Notes under the pieces: model-generated | What the model was told of the DNA's origin: nothing | The model's input: the letters and a program-made list of their open reading frames with translations, nothing else | Database searches by the model: none | Assembly: GCF_016756595.1 (NCBI RefSeq) | Contig: NZ_AP023257.1 | Coordinates: forward strand, 1,938,001 to 2,002,000 | DNA: 64,000 nucleotides | Origin: Mesorhizobium sp. L-2-11 | Lineage (GTDB): Bacteria > Pseudomonadota > Alphaproteobacteria > Rhizobiales > Rhizobiaceae | Direction: 5' to 3' | Made by a program: the position numbers and the translations under genes | Part shown: positions 15,547 through 23,537 of the stretch, piece after piece | Position numbering within the stretch: position 1 is the stretch's first letter | Layout of the letters: each line of letters begins with the position of its first letter

Positions 15547-16314
15547 TTAATCCGCCACTCGGCCGGTTTTTGCCATGTCGACCAGAACATGCCTGAGCTC
15601 GCGCGCCGTCCTCAATGGCTCGGGAAAGAACACCCGGCAGACATCGTCGCCCAATGCCAGGTCCATGCCGTCGGCGTCAAAGCCGGTGACGACCCAGCCG
15701 TCGCCCGCCGCCTTGGCGAAGTGGCGCGCGTAGACGGCAACTGCGTCGCTATGGTCGGCATTCATATGGTCGAGGGCGGATTGTTCGCCAGCGGCAAGCT
15801 CTGCGACGATCGGCGCGGTCGTGACCAGATCGGCGCGTTCGAGCAGGTAAGCCTTGCCAAAGCCGCCGTTGAGACTGGCGCGCTCCAGCTCAAGGCGGAA
15901 GATCGAGAAGTCGCCAAGACCGGCATAGAGCTTCGCCTTGGGGTTGCGGTTGAGATAGCGCCGTTCGGCGCGGGCGTGCTCGTCGGATCCACGCTCAAGC
16001 CGTGCCGCCCGACAGACGAGCGTCAACCGTGGGTGCGCCAGCGGGTCGCCCTTGCCGGGCTCGCCGACAAGCAGCGAACAGCGCGGGTCGGCAAGGATCG
16101 CGCCGGTATGGGCGGACAGCATCGATACAAGGATCAGCGGCGTGCCGTCGATATCGGTGGCGACACCAACCCTGCTGGCCAGCGGCGATCCGGTCCCGGG
16201 CTCGATCACCGCCAGCGCGCCGAAACGGGCACTGCGGATCAGCGTCTTCGCCAGCCTGATCGCTTCGGCGTCGGTCTCGCGGATCACGTCCTTCTTTCGA
16301 TCGTTCAAATCCAC
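15547..16314 (-). CDS. HugZ-like heme utilisation protein (split-barrel FMN fold plus DUF2470)
   Basis: A 255-residue protein. The N-terminal half is a pyridoxamine-phosphate-oxidase-like split barrel (TLIRSARFGALAV, ILVSMLSAHTGAIL, NPKAKLYAGLGDFSIFRL). The C-terminal half is a DUF2470 domain with DHMNADHSDAVAVYARHF. This fusion is typical of the HugZ family, whose members bind or degrade heme. It follows the SDR and CaiB genes on the same strand with a 32-nt gap, but the functional tie is unclear. Confidence 0.85.
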   Translation of the reverse strand: MDLNDRKKDVIRETDAEAIRLAKTLIRSARFGALAVIEPGTGSPLASRVGVATDIDGTPLILVSMLSAHTGAILADPRCSLLVGEPGKGDPLAHPRLTLVCRAARLERGSDEHARAERRYLNRNPKAKLYAGLGDFSIFRLELERASLNGGFGKAYLLERADLVTTAPIVAELAAGEQSALDHMNADHSDAVAVYARHFAKAAGDGWVVTGFDADGMDLALGDDVCRVFFPEPLRTARELRHVLVDMAKTGRVAD

Positions 16315-16346
16315 ACCGTCTTAAGCTGATTTGTATTCTCCGGTTA

Positions 16347-17573
16347 TCACCCTTTCACTCCGGATTTGACAAGGGCCTCGGATTTGAGAAGGGCCTCGGA
16401 TTTGAGAAGGGCCCCGGATTTGAAAAGGGCCTCAGTCTCGCTTTCCGAAAGGCCGAAACGTGCCAGCACCGTCGCCGCCTGACAATCGTGATCGGCCGGC
16501 ATGGCGGCAAGCGTCGGCCGGGAGCGCGAAAAGCGCGGCGCTGGGGCGGGGCGCTCAAGCGCACCCGACTTCAAGAAGGCATTGCGAGCGCGATTGTGCG
16601 GATGATCCCTGGCTTCCCGCAGCGACAAGACCGGTGCGACGCAAGCATCGGTTGCAGCAAACAGACGGTCCCAGTCGTCCCGTGTCTTCTGCCCGACCCG
16701 ATCGGCAATGGCGGCCCGCATCTGCGGCCACAAATTCCTGTCGTATTGGCCGCGTACAAAAATTTGGTCGAGCGGCAGCAGTCTTGCGAATTCGGCGAAG
16801 AACCGCGGCTCAAGGCAGCCGACGGCGACGTGCCGTGCGTCCGCGGTTTCATAAGTGTCGTAAAAGGGCGCGCCGGAATCGAGCAGGTTCGCGCCACGCG
16901 TGTCACTCCACAGGCCTGCCGCCATCAGGGCGTGCACAGGTGTCGCCAGCATTGAAGCGCCCTCCGTCATCGCGGCGTCGATCACCTGACCCTTGCCGGA
17001 GCGCGAGCGCTCAAACAGGGCGGCCAGGGCGCCGGCGACCAGCATCATGGCGCCGCCGCCGTAGTCGGCGACAAGGTTGAGCGGTGGGACTGGCCGGCCG
17101 CCTTGCTGGCCGATGGCATGCAGCACACCCGAATAGGCGAGGTAGGTGATGTCGTGACCGGCACGTCCCGAGAGCGGACCGTCTTGGCCGAACCCCGTCA
17201 TGCGGCCGTAGATAAGGGCCGGATTGCGCGCCAGTACCGCATCCGGCCCGAGACCAAGCCGCTCCATGACATCGGGACGAAACCCTTCGATCAGCATATC
17301 GGCCTTTTCGGCAAGGCGCAGCACCAGTTCGGCGCCGTCCCAGCGCTTCAGGTCAATCCGCAGGATGGAGCGGCCGTGACAGTCGATGTCGTATTCGTCC
17401 GGTAGCGCCAGAAACAGCTGGCTCGACCCAGTCCGCTCGATGCGCAGCACCTCGGCGCCCATCTCCGACAGCATCAGGCCGGCCAGCGGCACCGGTCCAA
17501 GCCCGGCCATCTCAATCACCGTCAGGCCGGCGAGCGGGCCGGTCTTCGCCTGAAGGGCGACTTCGGCACTCAT
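16347..17573 (-). CDS. CaiB/BaiF family CoA-transferase
   Basis: A 408-residue class III CoA-transferase. It opens with LTVIEMAGLGPVPLAGLMLS and shows EGFRPDVMERLGLGPD, NPALIYGRMTGFGQDGPLSG and the AGHDITYLAYSG segment whose Asp forms the acyl-enzyme. It resembles alpha-methylacyl-CoA racemase-type members. The upstream SDR gene is 6 nt away, suggesting a shared acyl-CoA role. Odd: the last 25 residues are four degenerate 6-residue repeats (SGALLK/SEALLK) encoded by an 18-bp tandem repeat (16361-16432), not part of the normal fold. Confidence 0.9.
   Translation of the reverse strand: MSAEVALQAKTGPLAGLTVIEMAGLGPVPLAGLMLSEMGAEVLRIERTGSSQLFLALPDEYDIDCHGRSILRIDLKRWDGAELVLRLAEKADMLIEGFRPDVMERLGLGPDAVLARNPALIYGRMTGFGQDGPLSGRAGHDITYLAYSGVLHAIGQQGGRPVPPLNLVADYGGGAMMLVAGALAALFERSRSGKGQVIDAAMTEGASMLATPVHALMAAGLWSDTRGANLLDSGAPFYDTYETADARHVAVGCLEPRFFAEFARLLPLDQIFVRGQYDRNLWPQMRAAIADRVGQKTRDDWDRLFAATDACVAPVLSLREARDHPHNRARNAFLKSGALERPAPAPRFSRSRPTLAAMPADHDCQAATVLARFGLSESETEALFKSGALLKSEALLKSEALVKSGVKG
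16361..16432 (-). repeat. 18-bp tandem repeat, four units, inside the CaiB-like gene
   Basis: Four head-to-tail units of CGGATTTGAxAAGGGCCT (starts 16361, 16379, 16397, 16415), differing at one or two positions. Since 18 is a multiple of 3, unit gain or loss keeps the frame and only changes tail length. Confidence 0.9.
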
Positions 17574-17579
17574 GGTCGG

Positions 17580-18341
17580 CTACTTCGGCGCCATGCGGAT
17601 GGCGCCATCGAGGCGGATGGTTTCGCCGTTGAGCATCTGGTTTTCGATAATGTGCAACGCAAGGGCTGCATATTCGGAAGGCTCGCCGAGACGGGACGGG
17701 AAGGGCACCGCGGCGCCCAGCGAATCCTGCACCTCTTGCGGCATGCCTGCCATCATCGGGGTCTTGAAGATGCCGGGCGCGATGGTGCAGACGCGAATGC
17801 CCGACCGGGCAAGGTCGCGCGCCACCGGCAGCGTCATGCCGACGACGCCGCCCTTGGAGGCCGAATAAGCCGCCTGGCCGATTTGACCGTCATAGGCGGC
17901 GACCGACGCCGTGTTGACGATGACGCCGCGCTCGCCGCCGTCCAGCGGCTCAAGCTTCGCGGCCCGGTCGGCGACGAGGCGGATCATGTTGAAGGTGCCG
18001 ATCAAATTGACCTCGATCACCTTGCGGTATTGGTCGAGCGGGTGCGGACCATCCTTGCCGATCGTCTTCATGCCGATGGCGATGCCGGCGCAATTGACCA
18101 GAATACGGGGTTCGCCCAACTTTTTTACCACTTCTGCCACTGAAGCAGCACCGCCGTCGGCGCTGCTTACGTCGCATTGGATGGCGATGCCGCCGATATC
18201 GGCCGCAATCTTCGCCGCACGCTCGATGCCGAGGTCGAGGATGGCAACGCCGGCGCCCCTTGCGGCCAGTGCACGTGCCGTCGCTTCGCCGAGGCCGGAA
18301 CCGCCGCCGGTGACGATCGCAATCTGGCCGTTCGGGTCCAT
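17580..18341 (-). CDS. SDR-family 3-hydroxyacyl-CoA dehydrogenase (HSD10-type)
   Basis: A 253-residue short-chain dehydrogenase. It has the NAD site [17 protein letters not shown], the NAG-like motif ILVNCAGIA, and the catalytic Ser and YxxxK in [23 protein letters not shown]. The C-terminal [16 protein letters not shown] resembles type-2 3-hydroxyacyl-CoA dehydrogenases that act in branched fatty acid or isoleucine degradation. The ATG at 18341 has GGAGG 8 nt upstream; the ATG at 18356 lies before that site and is less likely. The CaiB-like gene follows 6 nt downstream. Confidence 0.88.
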   Translation of the reverse strand: MDPNGQIAIVTGGGSGLGEATARALAARGAGVAILDLGIERAAKIAADIGGIAIQCDVSSADGGAASVAEVVKKLGEPRILVNCAGIAIGMKTIGKDGPHPLDQYRKVIEVNLIGTFNMIRLVADRAAKLEPLDGGERGVIVNTASVAAYDGQIGQAAYSASKGGVVGMTLPVARDLARSGIRVCTIAPGIFKTPMMAGMPQEVQDSLGAAVPFPSRLGEPSEYAALALHIIENQMLNGETIRLDGAIRMAPK

Positions 18342-18401
18342 GTCGGCGTCCTCCATTTTAAGCGCGTCGGGCTCAATCGACGCGCCTTAAATCTCTGTTT
18401 T

Positions 18402-18475
18402 GTGCATGTCGTTATCCCAAAACCGCTGCCCACCCTCGGTTCAAGCCCTAGGGCATGCTTTTGGGCGACATGCAC
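18402..18475. repeat. Rhizobial mosaic palindromic repeat
   Basis: GTGCATGTCG (18402-18411) and CGACATGCAC (18466-18475) are perfect inverted ends. The interior GTTATCCCAAAACCGCTGCC is nearly the same as the interior of the copy at 25595-25641, so this is a dispersed intergenic repeat of the RIME/BIME kind. Confidence 0.75.
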
Positions 18476-18527
18476 CTCGGCCGCATGCTACGAAGCCCGG
18501 CAGGACGGCGCAACAGCATCCGGATTG

Positions 18528-19064
18528 TCACGCCATCGCGGCGATTTGCGCGGCGATCCTTGCCTGATCGGCGTGGCAAACCTCCCCCACCAGCCGTGCC
18601 ATCGCGCCAGGCACGATCTCATGCGACAACAGCCGGTCAGGATCGACCGGGCGCGGCATGGAGATTTGCCCACGCGGGATTCTCTTGAAGCCGAGCGGGC
18701 CGTAATAAGGCTCGTCGCCGACAAGCATCACGGCCGGCATGCCGGCCTTGGCGGCGGCCTCCAGCGCGATCGCCACCAGCCGGCGGCCAATGCCGAGGTT
18801 CTTGTAGGCCGGCCGCACGGCAAGCGGTCCGAGCATCAGCGCGCGGCCGGCGCCGGCCGCGATGCGCGTCATGCGCACCGAGGCGACAACGATATCGCCG
18901 TCGACGGCCACGAAGGACAGAGCGCGTTCATGCGGGCCGCCCTCACGGATCTTGTAGGCGCCCAGCACGAAACGGCCCGGCCCGAAGGCTTCGTCGTTGA
19001 TGGCTTCGATTTCGAGGTCATGCGCCGGAGTTTCCGGCAGGTATTTCACGTCGGCAAGGCTCAT
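18528..19064 (-). CDS. GNAT-family N-acetyltransferase
   Basis: A 178-residue protein with the GNAT core: LSFVAVDGDIVVASVRMTRI, the acetyl-CoA loop LAVRPAYKNLGIGRRLVAIALE (R/QxxGxG/A), and a C-terminal VMLVGDEPYYGPLGFKRIP typical of the YhbS-like subgroup. The acceptor substrate is unknown. Length is usual for the subgroup. Confidence 0.85.
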   Translation of the reverse strand: MSLADVKYLPETPAHDLEIEAINDEAFGPGRFVLGAYKIREGGPHERALSFVAVDGDIVVASVRMTRIAAGAGRALMLGPLAVRPAYKNLGIGRRLVAIALEAAAKAGMPAVMLVGDEPYYGPLGFKRIPRGQISMPRPVDPDRLLSHEIVPGAMARLVGEVCHADQARIAAQIAAMA

Positions 19065-19373
19065 GGTCTTTGCGTTCCGGTAGACGGGGAAAGGTTTGCT
19101 GCAAACGGCAGCGTTCGCCAGTCAGCGCTTCATCAAGCGCGGGCGTCCTTTCGTCGTCGGTCAACCCGGATCAAAGCAAAGTCAAACATGCGGATTTTCC
19201 GCTAGCACCATTCGTCAGCCACTGCAATCGGCCGTTTTGCTTGCTGCCCTTCGGTTGCCGCCTTCCTTTGCCGCCTCCTTCGCCGCCTTGGCGATTGACA
19301 AACTGTTCAACGCCTGGCGATTTCCGCATCGTCGGTTTGTGCCTACATCCCTACAAAGACGAAAGGACATCGC
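19065..19373. other. 309-bp divergent intergenic region
   Basis: No gene supported. It carries the promoters for the acetyltransferase (minus) and the glutathione transferase gene (plus). No recognised operator or sigma-specific motif. Confidence 0.45.
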
Positions 19374-20363
19374 ATGGGATTGCTGGTCGACGGCAAATGG
19401 CAGGACAGCGGGTACGACACCAAGGCGAGCGACGGTGAATTCGTGCGGGCGCAGTCGCAGTGGCGCGATTGGGTCACGGTCGACGGTAGGCCGGCCGAAG
19501 GCCGCATGCGCGGCTTCAAGGCCGAGCCGGGCCGCTATCATCTCTATGTCTCGCTTGCCTGTCCCTGGGCGCACCGGACGCTGATCTTTCGGGCACTGAA
19601 AAAGCTCGAGGACGTGATTTCGGTCTCGGTCGTCCATCATTTCATGGGCGCCAACGGCTGGACCTTCCTGGCCGAGGACGGCGCCACCGGCGATACGCTC
19701 TACGGCCTCGACTTCCTGCATCAGATCTACACCAAGGCCGATCCCGCCTATTCCGGCCGCGTGACGGTGCCGGTTCTGTGGGACAGGCGAGACCAGACAA
19801 TCGTCTGCAACGAGTCCTCCGAGATCATTCGGATGCTCAATTCAGCCTTCGACAAATGGGGCGATGCCAGCCTCGATTTCTATCCGAAAGCACTGCGCGG
19901 CGAAATCGACGCGGTCAACGATCTGGTCTATCCATCAGTCAACAACGGCGTCTATCGCGCCGGCTTCGCCACCACGCAAGCGGCCTATGAGAAGGCGTTT
20001 GGCGAACTGTTCTCGGCGCTCGACCAGCTCGAGGATCGCCTATCTCGCCAGCGTTATCTCGTCGGTGACCGCATCACCGAGGCCGATTGGCGGCTGTTCA
20101 CCACGCTGGTCCGCTTCGACCCGGTCTATGTCGGCCATTTCAAGTGCAACCTGCGCCGCATCGCCGACTATCCAAACCTGTCGAACTATCTGCGCGACCT
20201 CTACCAGGTCCCAGGCGTCGCCGGCACGGTGAGCCTGCACCACATCAAGGCGCACTATTATGGCAGCCACGAAATGATCAACCCGACGCACATCGTGCCG
20301 GTCGGGCCGGAACTGGACTACGCGGCGCCGCATGATCGGGCGCGGTTCAGGAAGGCAGCGTGA
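19374..20363 (+). CDS. yqjG: Glutathionyl-hydroquinone reductase (Xi-class GST, YqjG/ECM4 type)
   Basis: A 329-residue protein. The catalytic Cys is in LYVSLACPWAHRTLIFRALK near residue 62, the defining CPWA motif of Xi-class glutathione transferases. WTF, VTVPVLWDRRDQTIVCNESS and the C-terminal helical domain (YPNLSNYLRDLYQVPGVAGT, HIKAHYYGSH) follow. The enzyme reduces glutathionyl-hydroquinones in the cytoplasm, protecting against quinones. Length matches. The ATG at 19374 has AGGA about 10 nt upstream. Confidence 0.93.
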   Translation: MGLLVDGKWQDSGYDTKASDGEFVRAQSQWRDWVTVDGRPAEGRMRGFKAEPGRYHLYVSLACPWAHRTLIFRALKKLEDVISVSVVHHFMGANGWTFLAEDGATGDTLYGLDFLHQIYTKADPAYSGRVTVPVLWDRRDQTIVCNESSEIIRMLNSAFDKWGDASLDFYPKALRGEIDAVNDLVYPSVNNGVYRAGFATTQAAYEKAFGELFSALDQLEDRLSRQRYLVGDRITEADWRLFTTLVRFDPVYVGHFKCNLRRIADYPNLSNYLRDLYQVPGVAGTVSLHHIKAHYYGSHEMINPTHIVPVGPELDYAAPHDRARFRKAA

Positions 20364-20364
20364 T

Positions 20365-20865
20365 CTACCAGTAGGGCGATGCCGCGGCGCCGCTAAAACT
20401 CTCGGCAATCCGCCGCAACGTGCCCGGCGTCGTGCCTTCCGGCAGGCGGTCGAGCGGAAAGAAACCGGCTGCGGCGATCTCGCGGTCCGGCAGCTTAGGC
20501 GCCGTCTGGTCGAACTGCTCGACTAAATAGAGGCCGACATGGTCGCGGCGGCTGGCCAGACGGTTGAAATGCATCGATTTCAGCACCGGTGGCGCGGTCA
20601 ACGCAATGTTGCCCTCCTCGGAGAGCTCGCGCGCCAGCGCCTCGATCATCGTCTCGCCCAGCTCGACGCCACCGCCGGGTAGCTGCCAGCCCGGTACATA
20701 GGTATGGCGAATGAGGAAGACGGAACTGGACGTGCGATCGTGGATCAAGCCGCGCACCCCGAGCGTCATCGGCCGCCGCAGCACGAAATACAGATGAAAC
20801 AGCCTTGCTCTGAGACCCGGCCAGCCGGTCTGGCGGAAAGCTTGCTCCGGATCGGGCCGCATCAT
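20365..20865 (-). CDS. Nudix hydrolase
   Basis: A 166-residue protein with a near-complete Nudix box, GGVELGETMIEALARELSEE then GNI. The final Gly of the consensus is replaced by Asn, but the metal-binding REL-x-EE core is intact. An N-terminal helix with Arg/Phe precedes the barrel. The nucleotide or dinucleotide substrate cannot be told. It converges with the glutathione transferase gene (1 nt apart) and is divergent from the phosphoesterase. Confidence 0.88.
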   Translation of the reverse strand: MMRPDPEQAFRQTGWPGLRARLFHLYFVLRRPMTLGVRGLIHDRTSSSVFLIRHTYVPGWQLPGGGVELGETMIEALARELSEEGNIALTAPPVLKSMHFNRLASRRDHVGLYLVEQFDQTAPKLPDREIAAAGFFPLDRLPEGTTPGTLRRIAESFSGAAASPYW

Positions 20866-20918
20866 CACCCACGAAACCGTGGGTGGAAAGCAGCGCGCGG
20901 GTCGCTTATGAAGGAGGG

Positions 20919-21833
20919 ATGTTCAGGCTCGCGCATATTTCCGATATCCATCTGGGACCGCTTCCCGATGTAACCTATCGCGATCTCGCCTCCAAGCGGG
21001 TGGTCGGTTACGTCAACTGGCAGCGCAATCGCCGCCGCCATATGCGCGACGCCGTCATCGACACCATCGTCGCCGATATCAAGGCGAGCGCACCCGATCA
21101 CCTTGCCGTCACCGGCGATCTGGTCAATCTGGCGCTCGATGGCGAGATCGAGATGGGCAAGCACTGGCTGGAGACGCTGGGCTCTCCCGATGATGTGTCG
21201 GTCGTCCCGGGAAACCACGACGCCTATGTGCCTGGCGCTTTCGACAAGTCCTGCCGGTCGTGGACGGCCTGGATGACCGGGGACGGCGTCAATACGCCGG
21301 TCGACCGCGAAGCCTTTCCCTTTCTGCGCGTGCGCGGCAACGTCGCGCTGATCGGTGTCACGACGGCGCGGGCCACGGCTCCGTTCATGGCCAACGGCTT
21401 TTTTCTGGAAGACCAGGCCGAAAGGCTGCGCGACGTGCTCGATGCCACGGCCAAACGCGGGCTGTTCCGGGTGATCATGATCCACCATCCGCCAGTACGC
21501 GGCGCCGTTTCGCAGGCCAAGCGGCTGTTCGGCATCGCCCGCTTCCAAAAGGTCGTTCAGCGGCACGGGGCCGAGCTTGTGCTGCACGGCCATTCGCACG
21601 AGCCGACGCTGTTCTCGATCAATGGGCGCGGCGCCAAAATTCCGGTGGTCGGCGTCGCCGCCGCAGGGCAGGCGCCAGGCGGCAGGCGTCCAGCGGCGCA
21701 ATATAATCTGCTGGAAATCGATGGTGAAATAGGCAACTGGCGGCTCAGGCTGACGCGACGCGGCCTGACCGGCCCGGCCATCCCGCCTGCCGATCTGGAG
21801 GTTGTGGAGCTTGGCGCGGACGCTATGGCCTAG
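20919..21833 (+). CDS. Calcineurin-like metallophosphoesterase
   Basis: A 304-residue protein with all metal ligands: AHISDIHLG (Asp, His), AVTGDLVN (Asp), VVPGNHDAY (Asn, His), MIHHPPVR and LHGHSHEP. This is the class III cyclic-nucleotide-phosphodiesterase/YfcE-like fold. The target is unknown. The ATG at 20919 matches the start of the fold, but AAGGAGGG directly touches it, which is unusually close. An in-frame GTG at 20883 is the alternative and would put the ribosome site inside the gene. Confidence 0.88.
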   Translation: MFRLAHISDIHLGPLPDVTYRDLASKRVVGYVNWQRNRRRHMRDAVIDTIVADIKASAPDHLAVTGDLVNLALDGEIEMGKHWLETLGSPDDVSVVPGNHDAYVPGAFDKSCRSWTAWMTGDGVNTPVDREAFPFLRVRGNVALIGVTTARATAPFMANGFFLEDQAERLRDVLDATAKRGLFRVIMIHHPPVRGAVSQAKRLFGIARFQKVVQRHGAELVLHGHSHEPTLFSINGRGAKIPVVGVAAAGQAPGGRRPAAQYNLLEIDGEIGNWRLRLTRRGLTGPAIPPADLEVVELGADAMA

Positions 21834-21844
21834 AGCCTGTTCCA

Positions 21845-21951
21845 TCCCGATCGAATCGGGATTGGGCTCTATCTTTTTGTTTGACCATGATCTTTTCCGA
21901 AAACCGGTTTCCACTTTTCGCTACGCGGACCTTCGGTTCAGGATCATGGTC
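21845..21951. repeat. Rhizobial mosaic palindromic repeat, with possible terminator
   Basis: Two parts: ATCCCGAT-CGA-ATCGGGAT followed by a T-rich stretch, and a long palindrome with ends GACCATGATC (21883-21892) and GATCATGGTC (21942-21951) around AAAACCGGTTTCCACTTTTC. The first hairpin could end the phosphoesterase transcript. The last bases overlap the 3' end of the next, minus-strand gene. Confidence 0.75.
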
Positions 21952-22567
21952 CAAAACTCAGTCCCATCGCAACGAGGCGGTCCCAGAACAACACGATCGA
22001 TACAGCCAGCCCGACCAGGGCGCCGGCGGCGATCAGGCCAAGACCGGAGAGAAAGGTCGACCAACGCTTGCGGCGCGTGACGGATCGCAGTGGCGGCTCG
22101 GCTTCCGGGACCAAGGCACGTTTCAGGCCGGCGACAGCCTGCTCGACCCCGCCTTCCAGCATTCTCTGGCGTTCGACGACGCGCTCCGCGACGTAGCGCG
22201 TCACCTGATTGGCAACCGGTTTCATCTCGGTCGATTCGGCGAGCACCACGCGGCCGATGCGCGTGTCCTTGAGGAAGCGATAGGTGCGGCGGTCGCGCCC
22301 CATGGCGACATGGCTGACGGCGTCGATCCAGAGGCGCGGCTGCAGCCCGGACGAGACGGCGAAGTCGAAATTGTCCATGTCGGCGGGCACGTCGGCGAAG
22401 ATCGGCGCGAGTTCGGCGGCAAGCAATTCGAGCCGCATGCGATGCGCCTCGCGCATGTCGACCACGACGTCGTCGCGGTCGGCGAAGGCGTTTTTCACGT
22501 CGCGGATGGCGTCGGATAATTTTCGCGACTGATCGGCCTGGCTTATGTTCTCGGCTGCATCCTTCAT
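21944..22567 (-). CDS. Conserved hypothetical protein with C-terminal membrane helix
   Basis: A 207-residue protein. A soluble helical N-terminal part (residues about 1-160) includes FADVPADMDNFDFAVSSGLQ and PRLWIDAVSHVAMGRDRRTY. A basic stretch (RRKRW) and one membrane helix near the C-terminus (LGLIAAGALVGLAVSIVLFW) follow, so it is tail-anchored. No family name is recognised. The final codons and stop lie inside a palindromic intergenic repeat. Confidence 0.7.
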   Translation of the reverse strand: MKDAAENISQADQSRKLSDAIRDVKNAFADRDDVVVDMREAHRMRLELLAAELAPIFADVPADMDNFDFAVSSGLQPRLWIDAVSHVAMGRDRRTYRFLKDTRIGRVVLAESTEMKPVANQVTRYVAERVVERQRMLEGGVEQAVAGLKRALVPEAEPPLRSVTRRKRWSTFLSGLGLIAAGALVGLAVSIVLFWDRLVAMGLSFGP

Positions 22568-22697
22568 CGGCGTTGCCTCGCGGGTTTGGTTAACACCGAA
22601 TTAACATAGTCACTGGCAAAATGCAGCAAAATGCACTTGCGGGATCGATAGGCGGCCTGCGAAATCCAGCTCGAAGCCGCGCTGTGACAGGGACGGA

Positions 22698-23501
22698 TCA
22701 GTCCGCCACGGGAGCGGAGTTTGGACGAAGCGGCCTGCTGCGGCGTTTCATGTTGCGGCGGACGATCTTGGCGATCAGGCCGGGCGCCTCCTCGACCAGC
22801 ATATGGCCGGCCTCCAAAACGTGGTGCAGGTGGAAATGCGCCGGCAGGCCATCGGCCTGGCTGAAGGGCAGCACTGTGTCATCTGTCCCCCAAACCACCA
22901 TCACCGGCATATCCAGCGTTTCGAGCCGTTCGCGCGGGATGACGCCCTGCCGATCATCCCTGGTCATGGCGGCCGCGATCTCGACAAGTTTGTGCAACTG
23001 GCCGGGACGGGCACGCATTTCGCCAAGCACATCCACGATGCGCTCCGAGGGCGGGCTTTGCGGTCCGGACATGGCGGCGAGGCAGGCGCGAATTTCACTT
23101 TTGCCGGCTGCTACGGCGTAACGGCGCAACAGTGGGCCATTGATCTCAGTGCCAAACCCGCCCGGCGAGAGAAGCGTCAGCGAGGCTATCGCCTCGGGTT
23201 CGGCCAGTGCCATCAGCACAGCCGCCGCCCCGCCCATCGAATGGCCGACGAGATGCGCCCTCCGAATACCGCGTGCGGCGAGGTCGGCGAGAACGGCCCG
23301 GGCGGCTATCCTGGCCGGGCCGCCGCCCGGGAAATCGAGGGACAGCCCATGGCCCGGAAGATCATAGGCCAGCGTCCGTGAACCAGCTGCCAGTATCGAA
23401 ATCACCTCGTGCCAGTCGCCGTGGCAACCGCCGAAGCCATGCAGAAAGACAACCGTCTTCGGGCCGTCGCCCCGTTCGGCAGCGTAAAGGGATGAAATCA
23501 C
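22698..23501 (-). CDS. Alpha/beta-fold hydrolase
   Basis: A 267-residue protein. It has the oxyanion HGFGG motif (TVVFLHGFGGCHGDWHEV), the nucleophile elbow LVGHSMGGAAAVLMAL (Ser), the acid in VMVVWGTDDTVLP and the His in VLEAGHMLVEE. The full catalytic triad is visible. It resembles the hydrolase-like part of acetoin-dehydrogenase E2 proteins and C-C bond hydrolases, but lacks a lipoyl domain. Substrate unknown. It lies 36 nt after the TPR protein gene on the same strand. Confidence 0.85.
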   Translation of the reverse strand: MISSLYAAERGDGPKTVVFLHGFGGCHGDWHEVISILAAGSRTLAYDLPGHGLSLDFPGGGPARIAARAVLADLAARGIRRAHLVGHSMGGAAAVLMALAEPEAIASLTLLSPGGFGTEINGPLLRRYAVAAGKSEIRACLAAMSGPQSPPSERIVDVLGEMRARPGQLHKLVEIAAAMTRDDRQGVIPRERLETLDMPVMVVWGTDDTVLPFSQADGLPAHFHLHHVLEAGHMLVEEAPGLIAKIVRRNMKRRSRPLRPNSAPVAD

Positions 23502-23537
23502 CGCGATCGGCCGTGCTGGTCGGAAGGACTTGCTGGC

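Noticed and set aside
20865..21914. 349-codon frame antisense to the metallophosphoesterase
   Set aside because: Shadow of a gene with all catalytic motifs intact; no ribosome site.
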